Assembly: GCA_018240505.1 (NCBI GenBank)
Contig: JAFEFQ010000246.1
Span: 1 to 33,978, forward strand
Length of the DNA stretch: 33,978 nt
Source: Pseudomonadota bacterium
GTDB lineage: Bacteria; Pseudomonadota; Gammaproteobacteria; Xanthomonadales; Rhodanobacteraceae
Direction of reading: 5' to 3'
Below the pieces are notes generated by a model. That model did no database searches, was not told the DNA's origin, and saw only the letters and a list, made by a program, of their open reading frames with translations. The position numbers and the translations under genes were made by a program. Below, one piece after another: positions 1 through 7,980 of this stretch (the first letter of the stretch is position 1; the number at the start of each line of letters is the position of its first letter).

Positions 1-178
1 CACCCTGAATGACCACGACGCCGGGCGAGACCAGCGTGCCGCTGCGTCCGTCGAACAGGTGCGCGGCCTTGAGCACGAGCGGCTTCGGCGCGGCGGGCGT
101 TGCGGCAGCGGGCGTTTGTGCCTGCGTGGACAACGCGAGCAACAGGCCGGCGGCGAGCGCGGCGATGCGGTGGTTCAT
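1..178 (-). CDS. Secreted amidohydrolase-family protein, N-terminal part only
   Basis: Only the first 59 codons are in the window; the gene runs off the left edge. The ATG at 178 (minus strand) is preceded by a GGGGAGA ribosome site about 5 nt upstream. Residues 1-21 form a Sec signal peptide (hydrophobic LAAGLLLAL core, cleavage likely after STQA). The mature start, reading VLKAAHLFDGRSGTLV, matches the beta-strand opening of imidazolonepropionase-like metal-dependent amidohydrolases, which begin with a pattern like 'lia.rlfDG.sg..i..g.VlI.dG'. The metal-binding HxH motif would lie just beyond the visible part, so catalytic competence cannot be judged. It is divergent from the lipoprotein gene at 419. 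Confidence 0.75.
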   Translation of the reverse strand, partial: MNHRIAALAAGLLLALSTQAQTPAAATPAAPKPLVLKAAHLFDGRSGTLVSPGVVVIQG

Positions 179-418
179 TTCGTCTCCCCATTGTTGGTGG
201 CAGGAGAGTATATGGGCAGCGATGGACGCAGCGAAGGGGCCAATTCGCCGCGATCGGCCTGGATCGGTGTCCGCTTCGGTCATCGAAACGACCGCCACGC
301 AGCGTCTTCGCGTTGCCCGTTTCCGGCGTGGAAATCAACCGCTGCACAGACCGGTTTTTCAGCGGGCGTACACGTTTTCTGACTACCATCGTGCGGCAGG
401 GCTGCCAAGGAGAGTGTC

Positions 419-1255
419 ATGATCAAGTCCCCATTCGTGTCGTCGAAAAAACTCGCCGGTATCGTGGTGTGTGCGCTGGCCGCGGTGTTGTCGGCGTGCG
501 GCGGCTCGTCGCCGAACAACGCCGCGCAGAATGCGCCGACACCGGTCGCGGTACCTGCGCAGAATCCACCGGCACCGGCTGCGGCGCCCACGCAGAATCC
601 GCCGCCGGTGCAGCAGGCACCCGCGCAACCGGCGCCGTCGATGTCGGTCGCGGAGCTGACCGCGCCGGCGAATGCGCCCGCGGCGAGCGCGCCTCCGCCG
701 GTCGCCAATGCCGCGGCGATGAATCCTGCCGCCGCTGCGCCGCCGCCGGTACGGCAGGACGCGCTGCCGTCGGCTGGCTACGCGCCGCGTCCCGGTGGCG
801 CAGCGCCGCCTCCGCCTCAGCCCGAAGCGGCGGACAGCGCCGAATATGCGCAGGTGATCAGTGTGACGCCGTTGAGTGGCCCGCAACAGGTGTGCAGCGA
901 CCAGACCGTGACCGAGCGCCGCCCGCAATCGGACGATCATCAGGTCGCCGGCACGGTGATCGGTGCCATCGCCGGCGGCGTGATCGGCAATCAATTCGGC
1001 CGAGGCAACGGGCGCAAGCTGACCACGGTCGCCGGCGCGGTGGGCGGCGGTATTGCCGGCAAGAAGATCCAGGAATCGCGTCAGGACAACGACACGGTGA
1101 CACGCGTGGTCAAGCGCTGCCACAACGTCACTCCGGGCAAGGACTCGCCGCAGTTGTACGAGGTGGTGTATGCCTACCAGGGGCAGAACCTGCACGTGAA
1201 GCTCGACTATGATCCAGGCAGTCGCATCGCGTTGCCGGTGCGCGGTGTACGCTGA
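419..1255 (+). CDS. Glycine zipper 2TM domain lipoprotein
   Basis: A 278-residue predicted outer-membrane or periplasmic lipoprotein. It has an N-terminal hydrophobic signal ending in a lipobox (VLSAC, Cys near residue 23). A long Pro/Ala-rich low-complexity linker follows (about 35-145). A glycine-zipper 2TM segment lies at about 177-220 (GTVIGAIAGGVIGNQFG and VAGAVGGGIAGKK). The C-terminal region contains two cysteines and a conserved 'YEVVYAYQGQ' stretch, as in the SlyB/YmgG-like Rick_17kDa family. AAGGAGAG lies 5 nt before the ATG. A -10-like TACCAT at 384-389 sits 30 nt upstream. The role is probably envelope integrity; the exact function is unknown. The Pro/Ala linker is longer than usual for this family. 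Confidence 0.85.
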   Translation: MIKSPFVSSKKLAGIVVCALAAVLSACGGSSPNNAAQNAPTPVAVPAQNPPAPAAAPTQNPPPVQQAPAQPAPSMSVAELTAPANAPAASAPPPVANAAAMNPAAAAPPPVRQDALPSAGYAPRPGGAAPPPPQPEAADSAEYAQVISVTPLSGPQQVCSDQTVTERRPQSDDHQVAGTVIGAIAGGVIGNQFGRGNGRKLTTVAGAVGGGIAGKKIQESRQDNDTVTRVVKRCHNVTPGKDSPQLYEVVYAYQGQNLHVKLDYDPGSRIALPVRGVR

Positions 1256-1585
1256 GCGGGATTTCTGTTCGTGTCTGCAGGAACGTCTTCCGCCGCCCGC
1301 CGCTTGCGGTGGGCCGGCAGGACCCGGAGCCCGCCCAGGTTTTAGGGCAATCTCGGTGGGGTGCGCAGGGTTGCGCTCGCTTCCGATTTTCGTTGACAAA
1401 AATGTGATGCATTTGGCATTCTGCCGGCTGCGGAAAAGCTGAAAGGTCGAAGGCGCATGTCGCGAATTCGCAGGGGACGGTGTGCAGGGGTCTGCCCGTT
1501 GAAGGAGTGAACCGGTGCTCGTGGCCGCCAGGGTCAAGGAACAGTTGCGACTGTAAGGTACTCGAGCAAGGGTTGCCGCGCCGAC
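1256..1585. other. Intergenic region, 330 bp, without gene
   Basis: No credible coding frame or structured RNA was recognised. It holds a possible sigma-70 promoter: a perfect TTGACA at 1393-1398, then 18 bp, then CATTCT at 1417-1422. This would drive the phosphodiesterase gene at 1586 with a leader of roughly 155 nt. No c-di-GMP riboswitch consensus was found. Confidence 0.4.
1393..1422 (+). promoter_or_regulatory. Possible sigma-70 promoter for the CSS-EAL gene
   Basis: The consensus -35 TTGACA (1393-1398) is followed after 18 bp by CATTCT, a weak -10 that keeps the conserved A at position 2 and T at position 6. It sits in a locally AT-rich patch of an otherwise GC-rich gap. Not tested by any data. 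Confidence 0.35.
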
Positions 1586-3154
1586 ATGCTGCGCCATGAA
1601 AAGACGGTCGTCTGGGTCATCCTCACGGGACTCCTCGGCATCGCCGGGTTGCTTGGCACGTTGACGTGGTTTTTGTGGCGCGAATCGGTCGCGTCCGAAG
1701 ACGCCTACTCGGGCAAACTGGCTGCCATCCTGGGGGATCGCGTCGAGAACATCATGGTCGACCTCCGCGACATGCTCGTGCAGTTCGATGCGCTCGACCT
1801 GCCGCGCTGCTCCGATTCCCATCTGGACGCCTTGCGCATCGCTGCGATGTCGCGGCCATACGTGCGCAGCATCGGCTACTGGCAAGCCAACAAACGCCTG
1901 TGCGCGGTCGGGTTTTTGCCGGCTGCGCTCAAGCCTCAGCGCGCGGACCGCGTCTACGATAGCGGCGTCATCGCCTGGTGGCCGGGCGAGCAGACCAAGG
2001 TGGCGGGCGTCGAGTTGTTCCTCATGCGCTTCGGCGACCACGACGTTGCGGTCGATCCGCGCCAGTTGCTCGACCTCGGCCCCATGCAGGACCGTCAGGC
2101 CGAGCTGTGGCTGGAAGATCTGCCTTTGACCTCGGCGCCGTGGAACGCGAGCCTGCCGGCACCGAAATCGTTGCCCGTGGGCGTCAGCCTGAACAAGGAC
2201 AATCAGCGCATCTACGCGCGCTTTTCTCTCCATGGCGTGTTGCCCATCGAGATCGTAACGAGCGAACCGCTGGGGAATTTCTGGAGACGCCACGCATTGA
2301 CGCTCGCGGCGGGTGCGATTTTCGGCCTGATCGTCGCCGCTGCCTGGACTGCGGCGATCCTGCGTTTCTCGCGTCGCCAGTTCAGCGCTGCCGCCGCATT
2401 GCGGCGAGCGGTGCGCGCGGGAGACATCAGCGTGGTCTACGAACCGATGGTCGACTTGCGTACGTTGCGCTGCATCGGCGCCGAGGCGTTGGCCCGTTGG
2501 CAGCGCGAAGACGGAACCTGGGTAAGTCCGAACGTGTTCATACCGCTCGCGGAAGAATCCGGGGTAATGCATGAGGTCACGCTGGCAGTCATGCGCACGG
2601 CAGTCGCCGACCTGGCCAGGATTTTCGCCGAGGCGGGCAAGATGACGCTGAGCCTCAACCTCTCCGCCGGCGATCTCGGCGATGATCGCTTCGGCGATCA
2701 GCTGCGCGAAAGCATCGCTGAGGCCAGATTGCCGCCGGAGGCGGTGAAGCTGGAGATCACCGAGCGCTCGCTGATCGACAGTGACGCCGACCGTGCCAGG
2801 ATCCGCGAATTGCGGGTACGCGGCCATCAGATCGCGATCGACGACTTCGGCACCGGCTACTCGAGTCTGGCCTACCTGCAGTCATTCGAACTCGACGTGA
2901 TCAAGATCGACAAGGCCTTCGTCGATACGATCGGCAAGACCGTTGCGACGAGTCAGGTAATCGAGCACATCATCGACATGGCGGGATCGCTCGGCTTGCG
3001 TACCGCGGCCGAGGGAGTCGAGACCGCAGCGCAGGCGCGCTGGCTCGGCGACCACGGCGTCCTGCTCGGACAAGGGCATCTTTTCAGCAAGCCGCTTCTG
3101 ATCGATGATTTCATCCGGTTTTTCCGTTCCAATCGCCACAATCGTGAGACCTGA
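1586..3154 (+). CDS. CSS-motif EAL-domain c-di-GMP phosphodiesterase (PdeC/YjcC type)
   Basis: A 522-residue inner-membrane enzyme predicted to hydrolyse c-di-GMP to pGpG. TM1 is at about 8-30 and TM2 at about 235-258, enclosing a periplasmic CSS-type sensor. That sensor has C75-S76-D77 and C106, positions close to the redox-active cysteine pair of E. coli PdeC. The EAL domain follows (about 275-515). The catalytic set looks complete: E300-A-L, the LNLSAGD Asn, the LEITE glutamate, D419-D420 in DDFGTG, the lysine of VIKIDK and E476 in AEGVET. An active phosphodiesterase controlled by periplasmic disulfide state is therefore plausible. Its 3' end overlaps the start of the next gene, a lipoprotein. 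The first ATG of the frame was taken as the start; no strong ribosome site is visible. Confidence 0.9.
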   Translation: MLRHEKTVVWVILTGLLGIAGLLGTLTWFLWRESVASEDAYSGKLAAILGDRVENIMVDLRDMLVQFDALDLPRCSDSHLDALRIAAMSRPYVRSIGYWQANKRLCAVGFLPAALKPQRADRVYDSGVIAWWPGEQTKVAGVELFLMRFGDHDVAVDPRQLLDLGPMQDRQAELWLEDLPLTSAPWNASLPAPKSLPVGVSLNKDNQRIYARFSLHGVLPIEIVTSEPLGNFWRRHALTLAAGAIFGLIVAAAWTAAILRFSRRQFSAAAALRRAVRAGDISVVYEPMVDLRTLRCIGAEALARWQREDGTWVSPNVFIPLAEESGVMHEVTLAVMRTAVADLARIFAEAGKMTLSLNLSAGDLGDDRFGDQLRESIAEARLPPEAVKLEITERSLIDSDADRARIRELRVRGHQIAIDDFGTGYSSLAYLQSFELDVIKIDKAFVDTIGKTVATSQVIEHIIDMAGSLGLRTAAEGVETAAQARWLGDHGVLLGQGHLFSKPLLIDDFIRFFRSNRHNRET

Positions 3155-3899
3155 ATTGCGCAATTCGTCGGTCGGCCCCGCGGCTGCACTGCTGCCGTTG
3201 TCTGCCCTGCTGCTTGCGCTGTCCGCGTGCAGCGCATTTCGACGGCCTACGCCAAAGCCACCCGCGCCGATCGTCGAGGAATCGATCCCGACCCAGTTGC
3301 CGGAACCCGCAGAGCCCAACCCCTTGCCGCCGGCCAAGCCGCGCAAGCCGGTCGCGAAGCCCGCCCCGGCACCGGTGGCGAGTGCGCCGCAAGTGCCGGT
3401 GGTCCCCGCACAGGAAGCCGACAAGGTGCGTTCCGAAACCAAGCTTGCGCTCGCCCAGGACAAGCGCAATGCCATGGTTTCCGCCGACGTCGGCTACTAT
3501 CTCGACGTGCTGTACGGCCGGCTCAAGCAGGGCGCCGATCCCGGAATCCAGGTGGCGCGCACGAACGAGGGCGTCAGAATCGATTTCAACGAATCCCTGT
3601 CGCTCACGCAGGAAGAAGCGCAATCCGCGGTCGATGACTGCCATCGCCTGATGCCCCTGACGAGAGTATTGCGCGAATACGAACAGACGCTGATTGCATT
3701 GCACGCAACGGCGCGACGCCTCGATTCGGCGAGTCGTCCGACAGTGGAGCGACGTATCCGCGGATATACGTCCTGTTTGATCAGTGCGGGCATCAGCAAC
3801 AAGCGGGTGCTGATCCTGGTCGCCGAAGACGCCGCCGTCGATTCGGGAACGCTGCATGTGCAGATGCGCATCGAGCCCGTCGTTCGCGGCAACAACTGA
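3144..3899 (+). CDS. Lipoprotein with a degenerate OmpA-C-like domain
   Basis: I chose the GTG at 3144. It gives a textbook lipoprotein signal: basic MRPELRN, a hydrophobic core, then the LSAC lipobox with Cys29. It also overlaps the upstream stop codon by 11 bp. The in-frame ATG at 3105 would put about 13 extra residues in front. The product has 251 residues: signal, Pro/Ala-rich linker (about 35-95), then a C-terminal domain. Its 'RTNEGVRIDF...' and 'RPTVERRIRGYTSCLISAGISNKRVLIL' segments follow the OmpA/Pal peptidoglycan-binding pattern (LS.RRA..V..YL...GI...R). The GHTD-like signature is lost (LHATARRLD). The overlap with the EAL gene suggests translational coupling and a joint function, by analogy to YfiB with YfiN. 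Similarity to OmpA is judged by eye and needs a profile search. Confidence 0.75.
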   Translation: MRPELRNSSVGPAAALLPLSALLLALSACSAFRRPTPKPPAPIVEESIPTQLPEPAEPNPLPPAKPRKPVAKPAPAPVASAPQVPVVPAQEADKVRSETKLALAQDKRNAMVSADVGYYLDVLYGRLKQGADPGIQVARTNEGVRIDFNESLSLTQEEAQSAVDDCHRLMPLTRVLREYEQTLIALHATARRLDSASRPTVERRIRGYTSCLISAGISNKRVLILVAEDAAVDSGTLHVQMRIEPVVRGNN

Positions 3900-4075
3900 A
3901 AGGGCGCCCGGATGGCTGATCACCGTCGTGTGATCGGTGCGCAGCGTCGTGCAGTCCGCACCGGGCTGCCTCCAGCATTGCCCTGCGCGCGCACGGCATC
4001 CTCTGGCCTGCGTCGTATGGACGCTCCTGACGCGTGCGGACTATCATCGCCGTCCGCCTAATGTTCGGGAGCGCC

Positions 4076-5776
4076 ATGAAAAACTTGCTTGCAACGGCCA
4101 TCGCTCTGGCCATTTTCTCCGTGGCCGGCTGTGCCACGAATCCGCCGGCCCAGTCCGCCGCGAAACCGGTCGCTGCACCGGCCTACGTGCCGAAATTCGA
4201 TCCGAATCTGCTGTCGGCTGAAGTGAAGACGCTTTCTTCGGACGAGTTCGAGGGCCGTGGCCCGGCGACGCCGGGCGAGACCAAGACGGTCGCCTACGTG
4301 ATCGAGCAGATGAAGGCCGCCGGCCTCGCGCCGGGCGGCGAGCTCAAGGACGGCAAGCGCGAGTGGACGCAGCCGGTACCGCTGCTGCGCGCCGAGATCA
4401 AGGGCGCGCCGAAGCTGGCGTTCAATGTCGGCGGCAAGGCACACGCCCTGACCCAAGGCAGCCAGATCGCGGTGCGCGCGCCGCTCGACGGCGCCAAGTC
4501 GGTCGCGATCGCGAAGGCGCCAGTCGTGTTCTGCGGCTACGGCGTGACCGCGCCGGAGCGGCACTGGGACGACTTCAAGGGCGTCGATCTCAAGGGCAAG
4601 ATCGCGATCGTGCTGATCAACGATCCGGATTTCGAAACCGGCGTCGGCGACTTCGGCGGCAAGGCGATGACCTACTACGGCCGCTGGACCTACAAATACG
4701 AAGAGGCCGCGCGCCGCGGCGCGGCGGGCCTCTTGATCGTGCACGAAACCGATCCGGCATCGTACGGCTGGGCGACGGTGAAGAACTCGAACACGAACAC
4801 GATGTTCGACGTCGTGCGCGACGATCCTTCGGCGACGCATCCCCGGCTCGAAGGCTGGATCCAGCGCGATCTCGCCGTGTCGCTGCTGAAGAGTTCGGGC
4901 CTCGACTTCGACAAGCTGAAGAAGCAGGCGCAGACGCGCGAGTTCAAGCCGGTCACGCTCAGGAACACGACGTTCACGGCCAGCTACCAGGTCGATTCCA
5001 GCGTGATCACCTCGCAGAACATCGTCGGCCGCATCGAGGGCGCCAAGCATCCCGACGAGACCGTGATCTACAGCGCGCACTGGGATCATCTCGGCGTCGG
5101 CGAGCCTGACGCGAAGGGCGACAGGATCTACAACGGCGCGGTCGACAACGCGACCGGCACCGCCGCATTGATCGAACTTGGCCGTGCGTTCGCGCATGGG
5201 CCCAAGCCCGAGCGCTCGATCGTCTTCCTCAACGTCACCGCGGAAGAGAAGGGCCTGCTCGGCTCGGAGTACTACGCGTCGAAGCCGTTGTACCCGCTGG
5301 GCAAGACGGTGGCCGACATCAACATGGACGCGCTCGATCCGATGGGGCTGGCGAAGAACTGGTCGCAGTCGGGCAATGCCAAATCCGGACTGCTCGAGGA
5401 GGCGACCGCGATCGCCAAGGCCAACGGGCTGTATTTCTCCGAGGACCCGCATCCGGAGGCGGGCCACTTCTTCCGTTCCGATCATTTCGGCTTCGCCAAG
5501 CGCGGCGTGCCGGCGTTCTCGTGGGAGTCGGGCGACGACCTAGTCGATGGCGGTGTCGCCGCGGGCGAGAAATACCGCAAGGACTACACCGCAAACCGCT
5601 ACCACCAACCCGCCGACCAGTGGGAGCCGACCTGGACCTTCGCCGGCATGAGCCACGATCTCGGCGTGCTTTACCAGCTCGGCGACCGCCTAGCGAATTC
5701 GCGGCAATGGCCGAACTGGGCTGCCGATTCGGAATTTCGCGCCACGCGAGATGCGACAGCGGGTGACCGAAAGTAA
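4076..5776 (+). CDS. M28-family zinc metallopeptidase, lipoprotein
   Basis: A 566-residue lipoprotein starting at the ATG at 4076, preceded by GGGAG at 4067-4071. The signal MKNLLATAIALAIF ends in the lipobox SVAGC (Cys19). A PA (protease-associated) insert occupies about 130-260 (VDLKGKIAIVLIND). The M28 catalytic domain (about 300-540) has the expected di-zinc ligands and general base: H335 (SAHWDH), D357 (GAVDNATG), E390-E391 (TAEEKG), D414 or D418 (DINMDAL) and H470 (FRSDHFGF). It probably acts as an exo- or aminopeptidase on peptides in the periplasm or at the outer membrane. A -10-like TATCAT at 4042-4047 lies 29 nt before the start. Length and layout are typical for secreted M28 peptidases of Xanthomonadales. 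Confidence 0.92.
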   Translation: MKNLLATAIALAIFSVAGCATNPPAQSAAKPVAAPAYVPKFDPNLLSAEVKTLSSDEFEGRGPATPGETKTVAYVIEQMKAAGLAPGGELKDGKREWTQPVPLLRAEIKGAPKLAFNVGGKAHALTQGSQIAVRAPLDGAKSVAIAKAPVVFCGYGVTAPERHWDDFKGVDLKGKIAIVLINDPDFETGVGDFGGKAMTYYGRWTYKYEEAARRGAAGLLIVHETDPASYGWATVKNSNTNTMFDVVRDDPSATHPRLEGWIQRDLAVSLLKSSGLDFDKLKKQAQTREFKPVTLRNTTFTASYQVDSSVITSQNIVGRIEGAKHPDETVIYSAHWDHLGVGEPDAKGDRIYNGAVDNATGTAALIELGRAFAHGPKPERSIVFLNVTAEEKGLLGSEYYASKPLYPLGKTVADINMDALDPMGLAKNWSQSGNAKSGLLEEATAIAKANGLYFSEDPHPEAGHFFRSDHFGFAKRGVPAFSWESGDDLVDGGVAAGEKYRKDYTANRYHQPADQWEPTWTFAGMSHDLGVLYQLGDRLANSRQWPNWAADSEFRATRDATAGDRK

Positions 5777-5806
5777 CCCGGCAGGTCAGTTTCGGTCGTT
5801 TGGCAC

Positions 5807-5840
5807 GGCGCGCCCGGGTGACGGTGCGCGCCTTTCCTTT
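5807..5840 (+). terminator. Probable terminator after the M28 gene
   Basis: A hairpin with 7-bp perfect arms, GGCGCGC at 5807-5813 and GCGCGCC at 5826-5832. A small inner CCG/CGG extension follows, and then the T-rich tail TTTCCTTT. It lies 30 bp past the stop. The interrupted T tract makes it weaker than a canonical rho-independent terminator. Confidence 0.5.
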
Positions 5841-6030
5841 GCAAAGCCGCCCTGGGTGCCGGGACTGCGCTGAAGAGCCTGGCGTGAGGCCAGGCCGCCG
5901 GCATTGCGGAGTCGTTCGTCATGCTGCCGAGCGCCAGCCAATGCTACGGCTGGTAGGCACGCGTCTTGCTAGGGTTCTGGTGGATGTCCATTTCCATGAA
6001 CCCACCCGTCGGAAACCGACCTGCGAGCCC

Positions 6031-7092
6031 ATGATGACCGCGCCCTTGCCCGAAGTTGCGAAGTTCATCAGCCAGGACCGGCAGCTGGTCAAGCGGATGT
6101 ACTTGCTGCGCATACTCGGGCTGGCGGCGGGTTTCCTCTGCGTCGCCGGGGTACTGCGTGTCAATGGCGCGAGCACGCTCACCTGGGTGCTGCTGTATGC
6201 GAACGGCTTTCTCTGGCCGCATGTGGCGCGCTGGATTGCGCTTCGTTCACGCTCGCCGCGCAAGGCCGAATTGCGCAATCTCGTGATCGATTCCGCCATG
6301 GGCGGCGTCTGGATCGCGTTGATGCAGTTCAACCTCTTGCCGAGCGTATTGACGACAACGATGCTCGCGTTCGACCGGCTCAGTCTCGGCGGACTAAAGC
6401 TGCTGGCGCGCACGTTTGCCGGGCAAGTAGTCGGATGTGCCGTCGCCGTTCTGGCGTTCGGTTTCAACGTCAGACCCGCGACGACGATGTCCGAGATGCT
6501 GATGGCCTTGCCGTTGCTTGTCGTCTATCCGCTCGTCATCGGCTGCGTCAACTACCGGCTCGTGCGCACCGTGAGCCGGCAAAATCGGCGGCTGGCGCAG
6601 TTGAATCGCATCGACGGCCTGACCGGCCTGCTCAATCGCGGCAGCTGGGAGGACAAGACCGTGGAAGTCCTGCGTCGCCACCAGCGCCTCGGGCTGCCGG
6701 CGGCGCTGCTGATGATCGACATCGACCGGTTCAAGCAGATCAACGATGAGCACGGTCATCCGACCGGCGACGAGGTCATCCGTGCGGTCGCCGGCATCAT
6801 CCGTCGTTGCATTCGCGACGTCGACATTCCCGGGCGCTACGGTGGCGACGAGTTCGCGGTAGTCCTGGTGCAGACCGACGCGGAGACCGCCCATATCATC
6901 GCCGAGCGCATCCGCCTCACCGTACTCGCCGGCGAACCGGATGGCATTCCGGTGGCGATGTCGACGGTCAGCATCGGCATCGCCACGAACGACGCCGGCA
7001 TGAACGACACGCGCGCCTGGGTCAAGCGCGCCGACGTGGCGCTGCTCGAGGCCAAGGCGGGTGGGCGCGACCGCGTCGCCGTCGCCGGCTAA
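6031..7092 (+). CDS. MASE2-GGDEF diguanylate cyclase (AdrA/DgcC-like)
   Basis: A 353-residue membrane protein predicted to make c-di-GMP from two GTP. The start at 6031 (ATGATG) was preferred over upstream codons because the frame before it encodes Arg/Pro-rich, non-conserved sequence. An N-terminal MASE2 sensor has four hydrophobic segments (about 25-160). It includes the family's NGFLWPHVARW, the RNLVIDSAMGGVWIALM stretch and FNLLPSVLTTTML. The GGDEF domain (about 190-350) has an intact G271-GDEF-275 active site. It also has an allosteric inhibitory RxxD site, R262-D265, exactly five residues upstream, so product inhibition is expected. The TAA stop is also the target duplication of the MITE inserted directly behind it. 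Confidence 0.9.
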   Translation: MMTAPLPEVAKFISQDRQLVKRMYLLRILGLAAGFLCVAGVLRVNGASTLTWVLLYANGFLWPHVARWIALRSRSPRKAELRNLVIDSAMGGVWIALMQFNLLPSVLTTTMLAFDRLSLGGLKLLARTFAGQVVGCAVAVLAFGFNVRPATTMSEMLMALPLLVVYPLVIGCVNYRLVRTVSRQNRRLAQLNRIDGLTGLLNRGSWEDKTVEVLRRHQRLGLPAALLMIDIDRFKQINDEHGHPTGDEVIRAVAGIIRRCIRDVDIPGRYGGDEFAVVLVQTDAETAHIIAERIRLTVLAGEPDGIPVAMSTVSIGIATNDAGMNDTRAWVKRADVALLEAKAGGRDRVAVAG

Positions 7093-7325
7093 GGAACCTC
7101 TGAATAACCGTGGCGAGCGGAGAGAATTTGCGCGTCGCCGGAGCGCAGAACCCGGAGTGTACAGTCGAGTACATGAGGATGACTCGCCGCATCCGCGGCT
7201 CGCCCTGCGGGCCATTCGCTGCGCGAATGTTCGCTTCGGCATCCTGCCTGCGCAGTCCGAACACCGCCGGCGCACCCGATTTTGGATTGAATCGGGTCGA
7301 GCACAGTAGGTTATTCAGAGGCTCC
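7093..7325. mobile_element. Non-autonomous IS5-type MITE, 233 bp
   Basis: Terminal inverted repeats of 17 bp (7093-7109 and 7309-7325) match at 16 of 17 positions and read GGAACCTCTGAATAACC and GGAGCCTCTGAATAACC inward. The element is flanked by the direct repeat CTAA (7089-7092 and 7326-7329). A 4-bp YTAR/CTAR duplication and GG-starting ends are characteristic of the IS5 group. The 199-bp interior encodes no transposase, so the element could only move in trans. It sits immediately after the diguanylate cyclase stop codon without disrupting it. Confidence 0.85.
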
Positions 7326-7398
7326 CTAAGCGCGCGCCGATAGGCTGCGTTCATCCGCGCATGCGGATACTCTGCGCGGAACTCTTCGCGGAGCGCAG

Positions 7399-7980
7399 AT
7401 GAAATTTCTTGTCGCGGGATTGCTCGGCCTCGGCGCCGCGATGCAGGCGCACGCCGACGCGCGCGCCGAGGTGCAGCACGCCTTCGAACAGGTCGTCGAC
7501 GCGGGCGGTTTTCGCGGCTATGCGCAGGGACGCGTGTTCGGCCCGGCGCTGCCGGCGATGGCCGGCGAGATCGAGGTCGTGTTCCCGGATCGCATCCACG
7601 CAAGCACCGACGCGATGGAATTCGTCGCGATCGGCGAGCAGGCGTGGATCAATGCGCTGGGCGTCTGGAGCGCGGTCGACCGCGCGCTCGTGCCGGTCAC
7701 CACGTTCGACATGGCGGCGATGCGCCGCGCGATCGCGACGATCCGCGACGCGCGCGTCGAGTCGGCGTCGAAGACGAGCCAGTGCGCGGCGCAGGTCTAC
7801 CGCTTCCGCGCCAGCGGCAAACTGCCAGGAGCGAGCGCCGACGGCGACCTTCGCGCCTGGATCTGCGATGGCAGCGGCCATCTCGCGCGGCTCGAAGCGA
7901 CCGATGCGCGCAGCGGCGAGCGCGTGATCGTCGATCTCGATTGGACGCGTCGCGCCACGGTGCGCGCGCCGCAGGGATGA
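7399..7980 (+). CDS. Secreted hypothetical protein (possible LolA-like fold)
   Basis: A 193-residue protein of unrecognised function. Residues 1-19 form a Sec signal (MKFLVAGLLGLGAAMQAHA, AHA cleavage). The mature part alternates short beta-type segments and begins with an 'EVQHAFEQVVDAGGFRGYAQGRV' helix. It carries phrases such as 'EIEVVFPDRIHA', 'FVAIGEQAWIN' and 'LEATDARSGERVIVDLDW'. These resemble the order of strands in LolA/LppX-like periplasmic lipid carriers or outer-membrane lipoprotein-sorting-like proteins, but this is only a fold-level impression. Two cysteines in the second half may form a disulfide. A -10-like GATACT lies at 7366-7371. Its stop overlaps the start of the next gene (ATGA), implying co-translation. 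Confidence 0.75.
   Translation: MKFLVAGLLGLGAAMQAHADARAEVQHAFEQVVDAGGFRGYAQGRVFGPALPAMAGEIEVVFPDRIHASTDAMEFVAIGEQAWINALGVWSAVDRALVPVTTFDMAAMRRAIATIRDARVESASKTSQCAAQVYRFRASGKLPGASADGDLRAWICDGSGHLARLEATDARSGERVIVDLDWTRRATVRAPQG

Noticed and set aside
1440..1585. c-di-GMP riboswitch before the EAL gene
   Set aside because: No GEMM-I or GEMM-II consensus core could be aligned by eye.
383..2827. Long open frame on the minus strand across the lipoprotein and EAL genes
   Set aside because: It is Arg/His/Ala-rich, without motifs. It is a high-GC antisense shadow of two well-supported plus-strand genes.
3918..3939. Hairpin GATCAC/GTGATC after the OmpA-like lipoprotein as terminator
   Set aside because: It has a short stem and no T tract.
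5800..6030. N-terminal extension of the GGDEF protein
   Set aside because: The upstream codons encode an Arg/Pro-rich stretch that overlaps the terminator-like hairpin; the MASE2 domain begins right after the ATG at 6031.
7089..7343. Small coding frames within 7089-7343 on both strands
   Set aside because: They lie inside the MITE and translate its terminal repeats; they have no ribosome sites.
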